The notes: a model not told the origin generated them from the letters alone. A stretch of DNA of 64,000 bases from Coenobita brevimanus (GCA_032717465.1 CM064732.1:24221067-24285066); one strand, 5' to 3'; positions 12,640-24,406 are shown, numbered from the stretch's first letter. A program made the numbers and translations.

Positions 12640-14384
12640 GCAGGGGGTACAGGTCATATTGCCAATATTACTTTTCCTATATGCTCGTATGCCGTACGAA
12701 AAGGCCAGGTGGTCACGGCAAATACGGAGGGGAGGCACATTCGCCTCCACTTCCACATGAGCTACATGGGTACACCGGACGGCTCCAAGACACGTTCGCA
12801 AACATTTATTCTGTAGCACATCCAATCCTTTCAGTATGGCATCGGATGCCGAGCCGTACACCTGTGCGCCATAGTCTAGCTTCGATCGAATAAGGGACTT
12901 ATACACCATTAATAAAGATTTTTTTGTCGGCACCCCAGGTAGTACCCGCTAGGTATTTGAGGACATTTAACAGTTTATCACAACAAGCAAGCAAAATATT
13001 AACGTGAAGTTTAAAACTCATTCTGCGATCAAAGTGGAGTCCCAAAAACTTTATAGAAATTTGAAAAGGTACCACATGATTATCCAAAGTTAAGCACAAA
13101 TTAGGTACGTTATGAGTTGTAAAAACTATGGCAGCACACTTACCGACGGAAAACGTAAATCCTCACTGCAAGGCCCATTGGTGGACGGAGTCAAGGGCTG
13201 CTTGCATCCGCACAGCCGAAAATTGTACATTACGAGAAGAGTGCCATATTGCACAATCGTCAGCATAGAGCGAGTATTTAAGATTCCTCGGGATGGGAGC
13301 TGATGACAGAATATCATTGATCATAATACTAAATAAAGTAGGACTAAGCACACTTCCCTGCGGCATCCCGTTTTCCTGGATAAATATATCCGATGTTACA
13401 TTACAGGGCAATTTGACAGAGAAAGTCCTGTCCCTTAAGAAATTTGAAATAAAAATAGGCAGATTTCCTCTTAAACCATAAGCATAGAGCTTCATTAGTA
13501 TACCGTGTTGCCATGTCATGTCATAGGCTTTATGGATGTCGAAGAACACCCCTATCATGAATTCTTCATTAGCAAATGCCTCTGAAATACAACGCTCCAA
13601 ATTCATTAAATGACCTAGTGAACTTCTGTATTTACAGAAGCCACATTGTTGATCATTTAACAAATTCTTTGACTCTAAAACAAAAAGAAGCCTATTATTT
13701 ACCATACGTTCCATGACCTTACATAGACAAGAAGTCAACAAAATAGGACGAAATGAAGTGGGATTCATAAGACGACCAGCCTCTTTGGGTATCAGTATGA
13801 CGTGCGCAAAGTGCCATGAGTTTGGGAATGTTCGAGATGCCCAAATCTCATTGTACAATGCTAACATCTTAATCAGGTTGTCCTGATTAAGATGCTGGAT
13901 CATACCGTACGTGATGGTGTCTGGTCCAGGGCTGGTGTCTTTACAGGATTTAAGGACAAGGAGCAGTTCATCTAATGTAAACTCTCGATTGTACAGGGAG
14001 TCTACATCTTCTGTGGCAAAGTCAATTAACTGTAGCTCAGCCGTGTGTTTATGATGTTGAAAACGCTGATCATAATTGGCTGAGCTATACGAGAAAAACT
14101 CCTGGTGAGGATGTTAGCAACGTCCACGGGCTCGTCATAGATGGTGTTATTCACTTGCAGGGTGGTCACAGGGAAGTATGGGCCTTTATTATTTAATATT
14201 CTTATTGTGGACCAGACTTTACTTAATGGTGTTGTACGAGTCATCGTGGACACAAAGGACCACCAGGAGTCACATTTGGCCCTTCTTATTATTCTCCTTG
14301 CCTTAGCCCGTGCCTGTTTGTATGCAATAAAATTTTCCTCAGTGGGCTGACTATCAAAAATTCTGTATCTCCTATTGCGTTTTC
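12640..14384 (-). pseudogene. Reverse transcriptase of I-type LINE
   Basis: The longest intact piece is minus strand 13903-13163. It shows the RT fingers and palm: NSWHFAHVILIPK, QCGFCKYRSS, FFDIHKAYDMTW (first catalytic Asp), GMPQGSVLSPTLF and the catalytic box YADDCAIW. Thumb pieces follow in other frames (SIKFLGLHFDRRMSF at about 13060, LIRSKLDYGAQVYGS at about 12890). Upstream, frame 14253-14026 covers the linker. Joining the LINE across the piggyBac insertion gives an uninterrupted reading at 14384/16170. At least three frameshifts separate the pieces. Confidence 0.8.
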
Positions 14385-14388
14385 TTAA

Positions 14389-16165
14389 CCCCTACACCTC
14401 GGGCATGTTTACCGATGTGTTGCGTGTGCCGCGGGGTTATTTGGGCTCCGACAGACTCTCAAAAAATATTTGCCAAAAATCAGTTATTAGTCCTAGATTA
14501 TTAAAATTATATATGCTTACGGCACATACCTTCAGCTTTCTCCTGGAATGTTTGTTGAGCCTTCGTCAGTTACCATAGGACTTGTGGAGACCTCTGAAGT
14601 TGGGTGACGAAGTCTCCACTTTACACTTCCCGACAACCCGTAATATGATTACCACAGCCAGATATTAACACTATAAACACTACTCTATGATTTTCAAGTA
14701 GTTTGGGATCCATACTCCCAAAAAAAAACCCACTGTGAAAGCAATGAAAATTATGAGCGCGTCTGACCGCCGCACTAGTTCGCTCTTGGTACTCTGTCAT
14801 TTATTATTCATAAAACCCCTCACACTTTATATTTCTATTACTATATAACACTTATATATATCTACAGTCTTTATCCATAAGTTTCCTTCAGTAGTATTAG
14901 TTTATTGTCACTGTAGGGATTCAATTTCTTTCAGTAAAATACGTAGCATTCACTTTCTCGTCCTGTATACTGGCATTGAGAGTGAATGTCACTTTCATCT
15001 TCACTTTCATAACTCATAGTATTCAGACATGCTATAGTGAAACTTTCACTTTCATTACTCCTAGGGTATATACTCGTATTCTTATAATACTACTCATTTA
15101 CATTTCTATTTACGTTCTCTATTTTATTTACGTTATTTACATTTCTATTTTATTTACACTGTGTTATGCACTGTCACTTGAAGTAACTTATAAAACTATT
15201 TTCCATTGTTCACGTATATTTACATTCATTACTTTCACTTGCTGTTTACACATTATTTACACATTATTTACAATTCCACTTGCACTGTTTTACTCAATAG
15301 AAAGATCGTAGTCACTCTTTTATCAATTGTCAGCCCTTTACCTCTTTCCACACGAGGTTTAGTAGGGGGTAAAGGTCACAGGGCCCTTTGCATGGGGGTG
15401 AAAAAAGGCCCTGAAGTCAGCAAGAGGATGAGCCGTACCTCCTCTTCGGAAGATGAGAGAGAACTGATAAAGGAGGGCCGGCCCGGGTTGAGGCCTACTT
15501 AGGGGTTATTCAGTACTACCAACGTAGCTCTTGAAATAGCTATGTATTTCACAGAAATGATTGGCAGGAAATCTAGACAATACATTATAAATTAGATAGT
15601 TCCAGGTGAATGTAAATATCACTTAGGCTTCTCCCTTCCCTCCTTATATGTATATTTATTACGAAAATAGATTATATGGCATATTTCAAGGAGAAAAAAA
15701 ACAGCGAAAATTAGCGAACGAGTGCACGTGAGGCGTTGTCAGGTGATAATTAGCCAATTCCAGGTGTATGGCACTCTCACTTACCTTATTTCTTTCTTGT
15801 ATATATTATTTGGTATAAGAATAGGGCATAGGGCTTATTTCAATGGATGAAATCAGTGAAAAATTCCAGGGAAGATTTACTTAGTGTAGCACGGCCGGGC
15901 AGGCGAGAGGATAGTGTAATGGAGGGGGGGTAGGGAGGGGAGTCAAGAACGGGGAGAAATGGCTAAATTGTCAACAATGCATGGGAGTACAGATGAGATT
16001 AGGAGTGCTGACTAGTGTTGGACATTGGCAGTACTGATAGATGATAGAAGCCCCCACTTGGAAGCCCGGGTGAATTCAAAATAACACAGAATCACAAAAG
16101 CGACGCCCCGCGGTATGATCCCTTGCTCCCAAGCATCACAAAAGTGACGCCTCGCGGTTAAGGGG
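14389..16165. mobile_element. piggyBac-like insertion in LINE, 1777 bp
   Basis: Flanked by TTAA on both sides (14385-14388 and 16166-16169), with ends CCCCTACACC... and ...GGTTAAGGGG, meaning termini of CCCC/GGGG with imperfect inverted repeats. Removing the insert plus one TTAA restores the LINE frame exactly: QRA is followed by LRKRNRRYR, matching the usual basic linker between endonuclease and RT. TTAA duplication and C-run termini are the piggyBac hallmark. Subterminal repeats are present: acaaaag(c/t)gacgcc(c/t)cgcggt occurs twice near the right end (about 16092 and 16135), and ccgcgggg near 14429 is inverted at 16105-16112. No transposase gene remains, so the element is non-autonomous. 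Confidence 0.85.
15428..15502 (+). pseudogene. 24-codon frame, possible transposase start remnant
   Basis: An ATG frame reading MSRTSSSEDERELIKEG and ending at TAG lies in the only GC-rich part of the piggyBac-like element. Acidic, Ser-rich N-termini are common in piggyBac transposases, so this may be the surviving first codons after internal deletion. This is weak evidence and could be chance. Confidence 0.25.
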
Positions 16166-16169
16166 TTAA

Positions 16170-17035
16170 TGCTCGTTGGCAATCCGGCGTCCACCAATGT
16201 GCTCTATGCTTCGCATGAACTGTAGAAGTCTTGGGAATAGCAGCCTCAGCTGCGTGTAAAATGGAAGTAGTTACATTTTCGATCTTTACATCTATGGTTT
16301 CCCCAGATATATCTAAATTGGCGATCCTTGAGAAGGATCCCCAGTCTGCTTTCTTATAGTTAAATTTTGGAGGTGGAGGGTCCGAAACAATGTTGCGTGC
16401 ATAAGACAGATGGGTAAATGATCACTTCTCAAGGAGTCATCATAAGGGTCCCATGAGAAATCTTGATGTATACCAGGGGAGGCCAAGGATAAGTCAGTGG
16501 CCGAATAGTTACCAGTATGATCATCCACACGAGTCGCTCTACCATCGTTCAGCAGACAGAGGTTGGACTGTAGTATTAGGTCGGCTACTTGCTCCCCACG
16601 ACCATCAATCCTCAAGCTACCCCATTGATAGTGATGGGCGTTCAAATCACCCAACAATAACTTATTGTCGGGAAGATGTTCAAATAATGAATTTAAAGCA
16701 TCACTATCAATGGGGCCATGTGGAGGACAGTACAGAGAGCAAATAGACAGATACATGTTATAAAATTTTACTCTGCACGCGACAGCTTCCAGAGTAGAAT
16801 TTAGACTCACTTCCGTTTGTGGGTGTGATTTGTGTGTGTATATGGCTACTCCATGACCTTCATATCTTCTATACGAATGGTAGTGTTTTAACTGTGGAGG
16901 ATCAGGATGATCCTCCAGGCGCGTCTCCTGTAAACAAACAATGTCTGGCCTGTGTATTGAAAGCAAGATTGCTATATTTTGTAACTTATTCCCAGCACCT
17001 CTACAATTCCACTGTAATATAGTGAATGCGGCGGT
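16170..17035 (-). pseudogene. AP endonuclease domain of I-type LINE ORF2
   Basis: Minus-strand frame from 17035 onward reads ILQWNCRGAGNKLQNIAI (catalytic Asn), then DIVCLQETRLED (metal-binding Glu), GDLNAHHYQWGS (catalytic Asp/Asn) and SDHLPICL (catalytic Asp-His). These are the four landmark motifs of the LINE APE-type target nickase. The frame opens right after the ORF1 stop TAA (17038-17036), in the same frame and without an ATG. A frameshift near 16400 moves the reading to DPPPPKFNYKKADWGSF, which continues through AAEAAIP and HWWTPDCQRA to the piggyBac insertion site. Confidence 0.85.
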
Positions 17036-18363
17036 TTAAGATTTACGAGGGTGTCCAGTGCTCTTAGTCTTTTTTTGTTGCCCGCCAGCAGGCAAGCGAC
17101 TACCGGGGGACCTATCCCTGTGCTTGGAGACGGAAACCTCCATTTTGTCATCAATAATGAGGGTCCCAGATTCCACCGAGGAAGAGCTACCTTTTCTCTC
17201 CCTCGCTGGGCCAGGAGCAGGTAAGACATGAGGTTGTGACTTGGTGAGGGTGGTCATATAATTCTTACTAGAGTTGTCAGGCTTCTGTTTAGGCTTGACT
17301 GACTGAGAGGCACAGCAGCCTGAGAGTAAGAAGTTGCAGTGGGGATGTCAGTCTGAGAGGTGGATTGGACAGGAGGCTGAGATGGAGAGGTAGAGTGTGT
17401 GGCAAGAGGAACCGGTTCAGGATCAGTCTGTGTTTCAACAGAGCACATCACGGGACGGGACATCACTGCCGAAGCATAGGACCTGTTTGGTGTGGGAGTT
17501 GCATGCAACTCCCTCACCTTTTCCCTTGCTTCGTAGTAGGAGATACCCTCTGTCGCCTTCACCGTGCAGACCTCTTTCTCCTCCTTCCACTTGGAACAAT
17601 CCCTAGAGGAAGTGGAGTGAGCACCCTTGCAATGGAAGCAACAGACAGTCTCGGATGTGCAGTGTTCAACATCATGACCCTGTGTTGCACATTTGCTACA
17701 CACTGGTTGCGAAGCCCGACAAGTCTTATCTGTGTGTCCATAGAGCTGACAATTCAAACATCTAAGAGGGTTAGGGATATACGGTCTTACGTTAAGTATT
17801 TCATAACCAACTGTAATCCGCGAAGGGAGTACAACCTTGCCAAAAGTCAGTACAATTGTTGCAGTCTTCTTCCTTACGCCTTCTGTGAATCTAGTAATAA
17901 ACCGTACATCAGTGACATCTTGCGTAGCTAGTTCACGTATGATATCATTCTCCTCCATAACCATGAGATCCCTGGAAGTGATAACTCCCTTGCAGGAATT
18001 CATGGAAACCGGGATCTTCGACTTGACATCATGACAATTAAACTTGCGCAGCTTTAACAAGTCCTTTACCTGAGAGGAGTTGAAAACCTTTACAAGGAGG
18101 TCTCCATTTCCAAGTTTTTTAAATTGTTCCACCTCTCCCGCACAGTGGTCAATCACCTTCTCGACAATGAAGGGATTGAGACTGGACAGGGAAGTGGGAC
18201 CTAGCGCACGGATAGTTACGTATGTCGCATTGTTTACTAGAATGTCAAGTGCGGCTAGAGTCTGGCGTCCGTCAGTCTAGGGGTGGTCAGTCACGTCAAC
18301 CCTATTGTCTGCAAGACCACCTTCCGCCCTGAAGGGGGGGAAGGCAGCAGGGGCGTCCTCCAT
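17036..18363 (-). pseudogene. Zinc-knuckle ORF1 (gag-like) of I-type LINE
   Basis: Minus strand from ATG at 18363-18361 (MEDAPAAFPPFR...). There is an in-frame TAG at 18279-18277, then a long open stretch to 17254. A frameshift near 17300 leads into KPKQKPDNSSKNYMTT and the final TAA at 17038-17036. The centre holds three cysteine knuckles: LRCLNCQLYGHTDKTC, VCSKCATQGHDVEHC and CCFHCKGAHSTSSRDC. The C-terminal part is Ser/Thr/Pro/Gln-rich. Proteins of this kind bind element RNA to form the retrotransposition particle. One stop and one frameshift inactivate it. The endonuclease frame follows immediately. Confidence 0.8.
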
Positions 18364-18560
18364 AGGTACCACTTGCCCCTCATGGGGGAAGTGGGAAGAA
18401 AGAGAAAAACGACCAAGGGCCAAAGTACCTGGGGAAGACCCACCTAGTCTGAGATTACCCTCTCAAACCACTCTCGGGAGGAAGCGTCTGTGTGTGATCC
18501 ACACTCCAGAGCGATCAATGGGGGGTACACTCCAGAGGTGAGTAAGCAAAGGCAATCTCA

Positions 18561-18782
18561 GGAAACAGATATAGACACTTACTATATCTCTAAAGGGCTG
18601 GGAGGAAAATTAGCTAACCTAACTTTTATTCACTTTATTTACAAAACTAATGCCAGTGAGGCAGCCCTGAAAGCTAGAAGAGAGCCAGAAAAACAAGTCC
18701 AAACTCCCCACGACCATGCATCAAAGTCCCACCACACGTCATGTATGGCATGTATAATATACACAAGGTCTGAAAACCCTAA
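18561..18782. other. Spacer between repeats
   Basis: Nothing recognised. The 5' end of the I-type LINE may reach a little into it. Confidence 0.4.
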
Positions 18783-19053
18783 GGTAACCTTTTGTGTAAC
18801 ATCAACAAGGAATCTGAAGACAAAGGTGTCGAAGAACGCATGTGTAAATTTTACGTTTGTCTGAATAACTGGCTAATTGTTTACTTAATTGTAACCATAT
18901 GCCTTTCAGATCATTAGAGGGACTACAGCTATATATCTGAAAAGTTACAGCTTTAAAGCTTTTGTGGTTTATCTCTAAAACATGTTGCAAAGAAAAATTT
19001 AAATTTGAATTTGGTACTTTCCATTAGGCTAAATTGCAAAATATTAGGCCCCT
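18783..19053 (-). repeat. Left arm of inverted repeat around RTE LINE
   Basis: This segment is the reverse complement of about 22510-22790 with moderate divergence. Shared words include ataactggct, gagggac.acagct, aagttacagcttta and aggctaaat.gcaaaatatt. It stops abruptly at the 5' edge of the RTE-like LINE. Confidence 0.75.
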
Positions 19054-22000
19054 CCCCGGAAAACAACTAACTAAAAAAACAAACAAGAAGCCTCGGAAAA
19101 GGACTGACCAAACGATGACGACCCAGGACCGGACAAAGGACTTGGTAATGAGTACATGGAATGTAAGAGGAGCGAATGATGAGCTGAAAGAGAGAGATTG
19201 TCCAGGTGCTTGAGGGTGCAAAAGTGGATGTATGTGGAATAACTGAAACAAAATGGAGAGGAGAAAGTGTGAGAGAATGGGAGTATGGATGGGGTATATG
19301 TGCAGGAGTAGGTGAGAATGAGAGGGCAAAGGAAGGAGTATGTATAGTTGTGAGTAAAAGATGGAAGAGGAGCATAAAACAGAATGGATCAGTTGGGTCA
19401 AGGATTGTGTGGGTAAAGTTGAAAGTTGGAATACAAATGTGGGCGATGGTGTGTGTGTATGCACCAACGCAAGATTGTGCTAGAAGAGTGAGAGAAGAGT
19501 TCTGGACAAATGTGGAAGCGTGGATGGAAAAGTTTGGAAGGAATGAGAGAGTGTTTTTGATTGGTGATATGAATGGTAAAGTTGGGAATATGAAGGTGGA
19601 TGGAATAGTTGGTGAGTGGGGTGTGCCTGCTGAGATAGATGAGAATGGGAGTGCGTTAGTGGACATTTGTGCTGGGAGGGGTTTGGTGATAACCAATACC
19701 CTCTTCAGGAATAAAATGATCCACAGGTATACATGGCGAGTGATGAGAAGGGTGGGTGGTGAACTGAATGAAAGGAAGGCAATGATTGATTATGTGTGTG
19801 TGGATGAAAGGATGCGAAGATGTGTAAAGGATGCAAGAGTGTATAGAGGTTGGGGGAGTGGACTTTCTGACCACTACTTGGTGGTGGCCAGAATTAGAAT
19901 GCCAGTAAGATGGAGGAATAGAAGAAGGGAAAGACGAGAGGAAGGAGTAGTTGCAAGGAGAGTGGAAAGGTTACAAGAGGATGAGAAAAAGGCAGAGTAT
20001 AAGAGAGAAGTGGAGGAACGATTAGGCAAATATGAATTGGAGCAGATGGGAGACGTGGAAGGTATGTGTAAGATGTTTACAGAAGAAATATGTGCAGCAT
20101 GTGATGTGGTGTGTGGAAGGAAGAGAAGACAGAGGGGGGTGCAAGGAACAGCGTGGTGGACTGAAGAGGTGAAACAGGCTGTGGCACAAAAGAAGAAAGC
20201 ATACAATGAATGGATGAGAAATAGGGGCGTGGAAGAAGTTGAGAGGCGGAAGAGAGAGTTATATGTGGAAAGAAAGAGAGAGGTGAAAAGATTAGTAAGA
20301 GAGAGTAAGAAGAGAGTGGATGAGGAATTTGGAAGGAATTTGAGTGTAAAGTGGAGGGACTGTATGAAAATGTTCTGGAGAGAAGTGAAAAGAGTAAGAC
20401 AGGGTAGAAGTGAAGTTAGCAGGGGAGTGAAAGATAAAAATGGTAGATTTCTAGTGGAGAAGGGAGAAAAAGTGAGCAGATGGAGAGAACACTTTAAGGA
20501 ATTGTTGAACGTAGAGGATGGAAATGATGAGAGTATAAGTGGCTGGGGAATGGCTGGGAGGAGGAGGAAGGTGAGAAGACAGGAAGAAATCAGTAGGATA
20601 GAAGTTGTGGAAGCAATGAAGAAAGTTAAATCTGGGAAAGCCCCAGGAATTGATGGAGTGTGTGGTGAAATGCTGAAGCATGGGGGAGAGATAGTAGTAG
20701 AATGGGTGTGGAAGATGTGCAGATTGGCCTGGGAGGAAGGAAGAGTCCCGGAGGATTGGAAGTCAGGTATAATTATTCCCTTGTACAAAGGAAAAGGGGA
20801 AAAAGAAGTGTGTGGTAATCATAGGGGCATTTGTCTTTTCAGTATAATAGGAAAAGTGTATGGTAGGATACTTATAGACAGAGTTAGAGAAAGAAAAGAG
20901 AAATTAGTTGGAGAAGAACAGGGAGGCTTTAGGAAGGGAAGAGGTTGTGTAGATCAGATATTCATTCCTAGATCTTTAGTGGAAAAGTTTCTAGAGAAGG
21001 GAAAGAAGTTGTATGCGGCTTTCATGGATTTGGAGAAAGCATATGACAGGGTGGATACACAAGGATTGTGGAAAGTGTTAAGAATATATGGAGTAAATGG
21101 GAAGTTGTTGAATGCTGTGAAGAGTATGTACGATGGTGCGAAGGCTGCAGTGCGTGTGGATGGTGAACCAAGTGAATTTTTCTCTTTGAAAGTTGGTTTG
21201 AAACAGGGATGTGTCATGTCTCCATGGTTGTTCAATCTGTACATGGATGGGGTAATAAAAGAGGTACAAGGTAGGGTAGTGGATGTTGAAGTGGCCCTGG
21301 TGAGAGAGGATAGTGTTTGGAAACTCCCTGTACTGTTGTTTGCAGATGATACTGTGTTGTTGAGTGAAGACGAAGGGGAGCTGCAAGGCTTGGTGGATGA
21401 GTTTGAGAGAGTGTGTAAGAAACGGAATCTAAAGGTGAATGTAGGGAAGAGTAAAGTGATGGTCTTTGAGAGAGGTGAAGTTAGTGAATGTACAGCGAGG
21501 TTGGATGGTGAGGATTTGGAAAATGTGAGTACGTTTAAGTACTTGGATAGTGTGATGAGTAAGGATGGAGGTTTGGAGGGTGAAGTGCTTGAAAGGGTAC
21601 TGCAGGGAAGAAAGGTTGCTGGTTCTTTGAAAGCAGTGATAAGAAACAGGGAAGTGAGCATTTAAGTTAAAAAGTTACTACATGACAGTATTGTGATACC
21701 AACTCTAACGTACGGAAGTGAAGCTTGGACATTGTTGGAAGGACACAAGTCAAGAGTGAGAGCAGTGGAAATGAGTTATTTACGAGGAGCCTGTGGAGTC
21801 ACGTGGAGAGACAGGCTGACGAATGAGGATATATAGGAGCGTTGTGGTGTGGATGGAAGCGTTATGAGGAACACACTGAGGTGGTTTGGCCATGTGGAGA
21901 GGATGGAGGGTGAAAGACTGACGAAGAGAGTGTATGTGAGTGAGGTGGAGGGAGGAAGAGGGAGGGGGAGGCCGAGGATGAGATGGAGGGATGGGATGGA

Positions 22001-22134
22001 GAGGTATATGAGAGAGGGGGGTGTGAGTTGGGAGCAGGGCAGTGAAATGGCGAGGGACAGGGCGACTTGGAGGCGATTTGTTTGTGGCCACCCCAAACGG
22101 GATTGAGGCGTCTGGGAATAGATAGATAGATAGA
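19054..22134 (+). mobile_element. Nearly full-length RTE-like LINE
   Basis: A 3.1 kb plus-strand non-LTR element with one ORF for endonuclease and RT, no RNase H, and a 3' end running into tagatagatagata, a short tandem-repeat tail typical of RTE elements. Closely related truncated copies lie at 38850-40165 and 63165-64000, and its tail also appears on a separate short element at 42393-42690. The 5' boundary is placed where the 18783-19053 repeat ends. No clear target duplication was found. Confidence 0.8.
19115..22106 (+). pseudogene. RTE-like endonuclease/reverse transcriptase ORF
   Basis: Likely start ATG at 19115 (MTTQDRTKDLVMSTWNVRG). About 997 codons if three lesions are ignored: loss of two bases in the GA run near 19190, TAA at 21663-21665 and TAG at 21834-21836. 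Endonuclease motifs: MSTWNVRG, GITETKWRG (Glu), FLIGDMNGKVG (about residue 150) and GLSDHYLVVARI (about 250). RT motifs: SGKAPGIDGV (about 507), NHRGICLFSIIGKVYGRIL, GEEQGGFRKGRGCVDQIF, FMDLEKAYDRVD (about 636), LKQGCVMSPWLFN and LLFADDTVLLS (about 742). The C-terminal tail holds PTLTYGSEAW and LRWFGHVERM. Catalytic residues of both domains are intact, so this is a recent but inactivated copy. The long antisense frames here are shadows. Confidence 0.85.
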
Positions 22135-22299
22135 TATTTACCATAGGATTTATAATAATAACAACAACAACAAGTACTACTACTACTAAATATTATTATT
22201 AATATTATTATTATTATTATTATTATTAACAGTCGCCATATAACTGGCGAAGCTTATTGTTTTCGTGAGTAAAATTAGGTTTAGTATTTTTCTTTGCAC
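22135..22299. repeat. Trinucleotide-rich tract
   Basis: ATA/ACA/TAC/ATT triplet runs at about 22156-22230, directly after the LINE tail. A short 6-bp stem (tcgcca...tggcga) follows at about 22233-22252. Confidence 0.85.
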
Positions 22300-22885
22300 C
22301 TTTTTTTCCCATAGATCTTGATGATGTCATACTGGAAGTTACCCTAGGTTAACCCAAGTACTTGTTCCAAATATAAATGACCTTGACCTATTTTGAGGGT
22401 TATATACTTATTCTTGGTGCCAAAAATGCATATTTGAAATTGAAATATCTCATAAACTAATTGAGTAGCAATTTGGTTGGAAATCCTGTGACAAAAAGGT
22501 TTACAGAGAATTTTGGCTAAATATTTTGCCATTTAGCCTAGTGGAACATACCGAATTCAAATCTGCTCAGCGTTTTCTTTGTTGTAAGTTTTAGAGAAAA
22601 CCACAAAAACCGTAAAGCTGTAACTTTACAAAAATTTAGCTGTGGTCCCTCTTATGAAGAGAATTTGGTTACAGTTAAGCATAAAGTGAGCCAGTTATTG
22701 AGACAAATGTAAAATCTACCCACTCATTCTTCCAAACCTTTGTCTTTAGATCTTGTTGATATTACACAAGAAGCTACCTAAGGTTAATTTAATTACATGT
22801 TCCAAATATGAATGACCTTGAACTCCTTTTTAAGGTCACGGACTTCTTTATGATGCCAAAATTTCATATCTTATATTCATAAATA
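22300..22885 (+). repeat. Dispersed repeat, ~430 bp tandem unit
   Basis: About 22310-22450 and 22740-22885 are diverged direct copies (atagatcttg.tgat, ccaaatat.aatgaccttga, gatgccaaaa..catat), giving a unit of about 430 bp present about 1.35 times. The 22510-22790 part is also present inverted at 18783-19053. No coding capacity. The right end is cut by the next LINE fragment. Confidence 0.75.
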
Positions 22886-23433
22886 ATTTTGGCGAAGAAA
22901 TTCAGGGAGCTATTGCCTCTCCTGGCATTGAGAGGGCTCTCCCACCGTGCTAAGGGATCTTTATATGCAGCATGTGTTAGGAGCCTAAGGCTGTATGGTA
23001 GTGAGATCCTGGCAGTAAAGGAAGAGAATATTAGCAGGCTGAAATGTACAGAAATAATAACGATCAGGTGGATGTGCAGAGTGCGTCCTTAAGTGTGAGG
23101 GCTGGGGGAGCCTGGTTTACGATGAAAGAGTTGAGAGGTAGGATAGGACTGGAATGTATTGATGTGATGAGAAGAGGTAGATTGGGGTTGTTTGGGCATG
23201 TGAAGAGGATGGGGGATGATAAATGGGTGCAGAAAATGAGAAGTGTTAACGTTTGGGGTAGAGATGCAAGAAGCAGACCGAAAAAGACCTGGGACAAGGT
23301 CATTTAGTGTGACCCCAGGGATAAGGGACTGAATAGGGAAGCTGCCAGAAATCGAGCAGCATGGGGAGCCGCCATTAGGTGACCATGATCGACGCATGCA
23401 AGCATGTTGGAGCCGTTAAAAAAACGAAACGAA
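22886..23433 (+). pseudogene. 3' end of a second LINE (RTE superfamily)
   Basis: Frames starting AKKFRELLPLLALRG and continuing SLYAACVRSLRLYGSEILAVKEEN, then (frame-shifted) MRRGRLGLFGHVKRMGDDKWVQ and RSRPKKTWDKVI match the C-terminal tail of a second LINE lineage, distinct from the 19-22 kb element. It ends with a tail containing catgcaagcatgttggagcc and aacga repeats, the sequence found alone at 12302-12360. It is 5' truncated and broken by a frameshift and stops. Confidence 0.75.
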
Positions 23434-24406
23434 ACGATACTTCCTTATTGTGGCTACACAATAAATAAATAGGTAACTAGTTATTGTTATCATTGTTATT
23501 ATTATTATTAATATTATAATTATTATTATTATTAAAATATATATCATTTAATCACATATTACCCTCTTCTGGATGTAGGGGACCGGTGATAAGCTGCAAC
23601 AGTCCAGTACATTCAAGCTTACCCAACTTGGTGGTATTACAGAATCGAAAAACCTCCAGTTACGTCTCTGGGATTGACCCCATGTAAAGCTGTCACTGTA
23701 ACTGGTGCCTTCTAACCTTTAGACTACTAGGGTGATGAATCAAAAGGGGAATAGAAAATTGTAACCTCCCTTTCCCCCGAAACTCCTTTGTATAGTTATT
23801 GCACTCTTATGGGCCGCATTTGAGTGGCGTAAGAGGCTTCTTAGCACCTCTTACTTAGCGACATAATTTCCATATTCCACTTTAATTTTTTCTTGTATTA
23901 TACTGTAATGGTTTTCATATCGATATCATTTGCACTTAAACATGGAAGAGGCTTTTGAGATGAAGTCTGGAGAATAATGCGGTAGGGACATAGACTTGCG
24001 AGATCTACGAAGCCACTGAGAATACATCCCTTAGTTGCACTTCCTTGGCGTTCTTTTTCACTATTCTTTTATTATATATTTCTGAGGAAAGCTATGTTGA
24101 AGCTTTGAAATAGCATACATAAAGAGGATACGAGAATATCAGGATATAATTTGAATAAGTAGGACAGCTTGAAGCACGTCTTCCTCACCTAAATATTACA
24201 ATTACTACGTTTTTCTAACCACTTGCTTGTTAATCATGTACCGACGTACTGTGTCGATACGAGTAATGTGAACAAACTCTAACGCTATAAGAGAATACAA
24301 AGGTGTATCATGCAAAATAAACTGCGAAAATGAGCGTTATTAAGTCTTATGTGCCATCAAAAATGCAACCCTATGTTGAAAGCAACGTTCCCCGAGCTCA
24401 CTGCAC

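Larger units (their letters stand above)
10660..18560 (-). mobile_element. I-type LINE with RNase H, nearly full length, decayed
   Basis: A single minus-strand non-LTR retrotransposon read from right to left: zinc-knuckle ORF1 (18363-17036), AP endonuclease (17035 to about 16400), linker interrupted by a piggyBac-like insertion, reverse transcriptase (about 14000-12640), RNase H (12390-11737), and a 3' UTR with an internal duplication. It ends near T-runs at 10664-10689, which would be the poly-A tail on the minus strand. ORF1 zinc knuckles together with an ORF2 that has APE, RT and RNase H fit the I superfamily in the broad sense. Frameshifts, stops and a mutated RNase H aspartate show it is inactive. 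Both outer ends are estimates. Confidence 0.75.

Noticed and set aside
19874..20788. Minus-strand open frame of 304 codons
   Set aside because: Exact antisense of the RTE-like LINE. The plus strand is G/A-rich, which leaves few stops on the minus strand. No domain.
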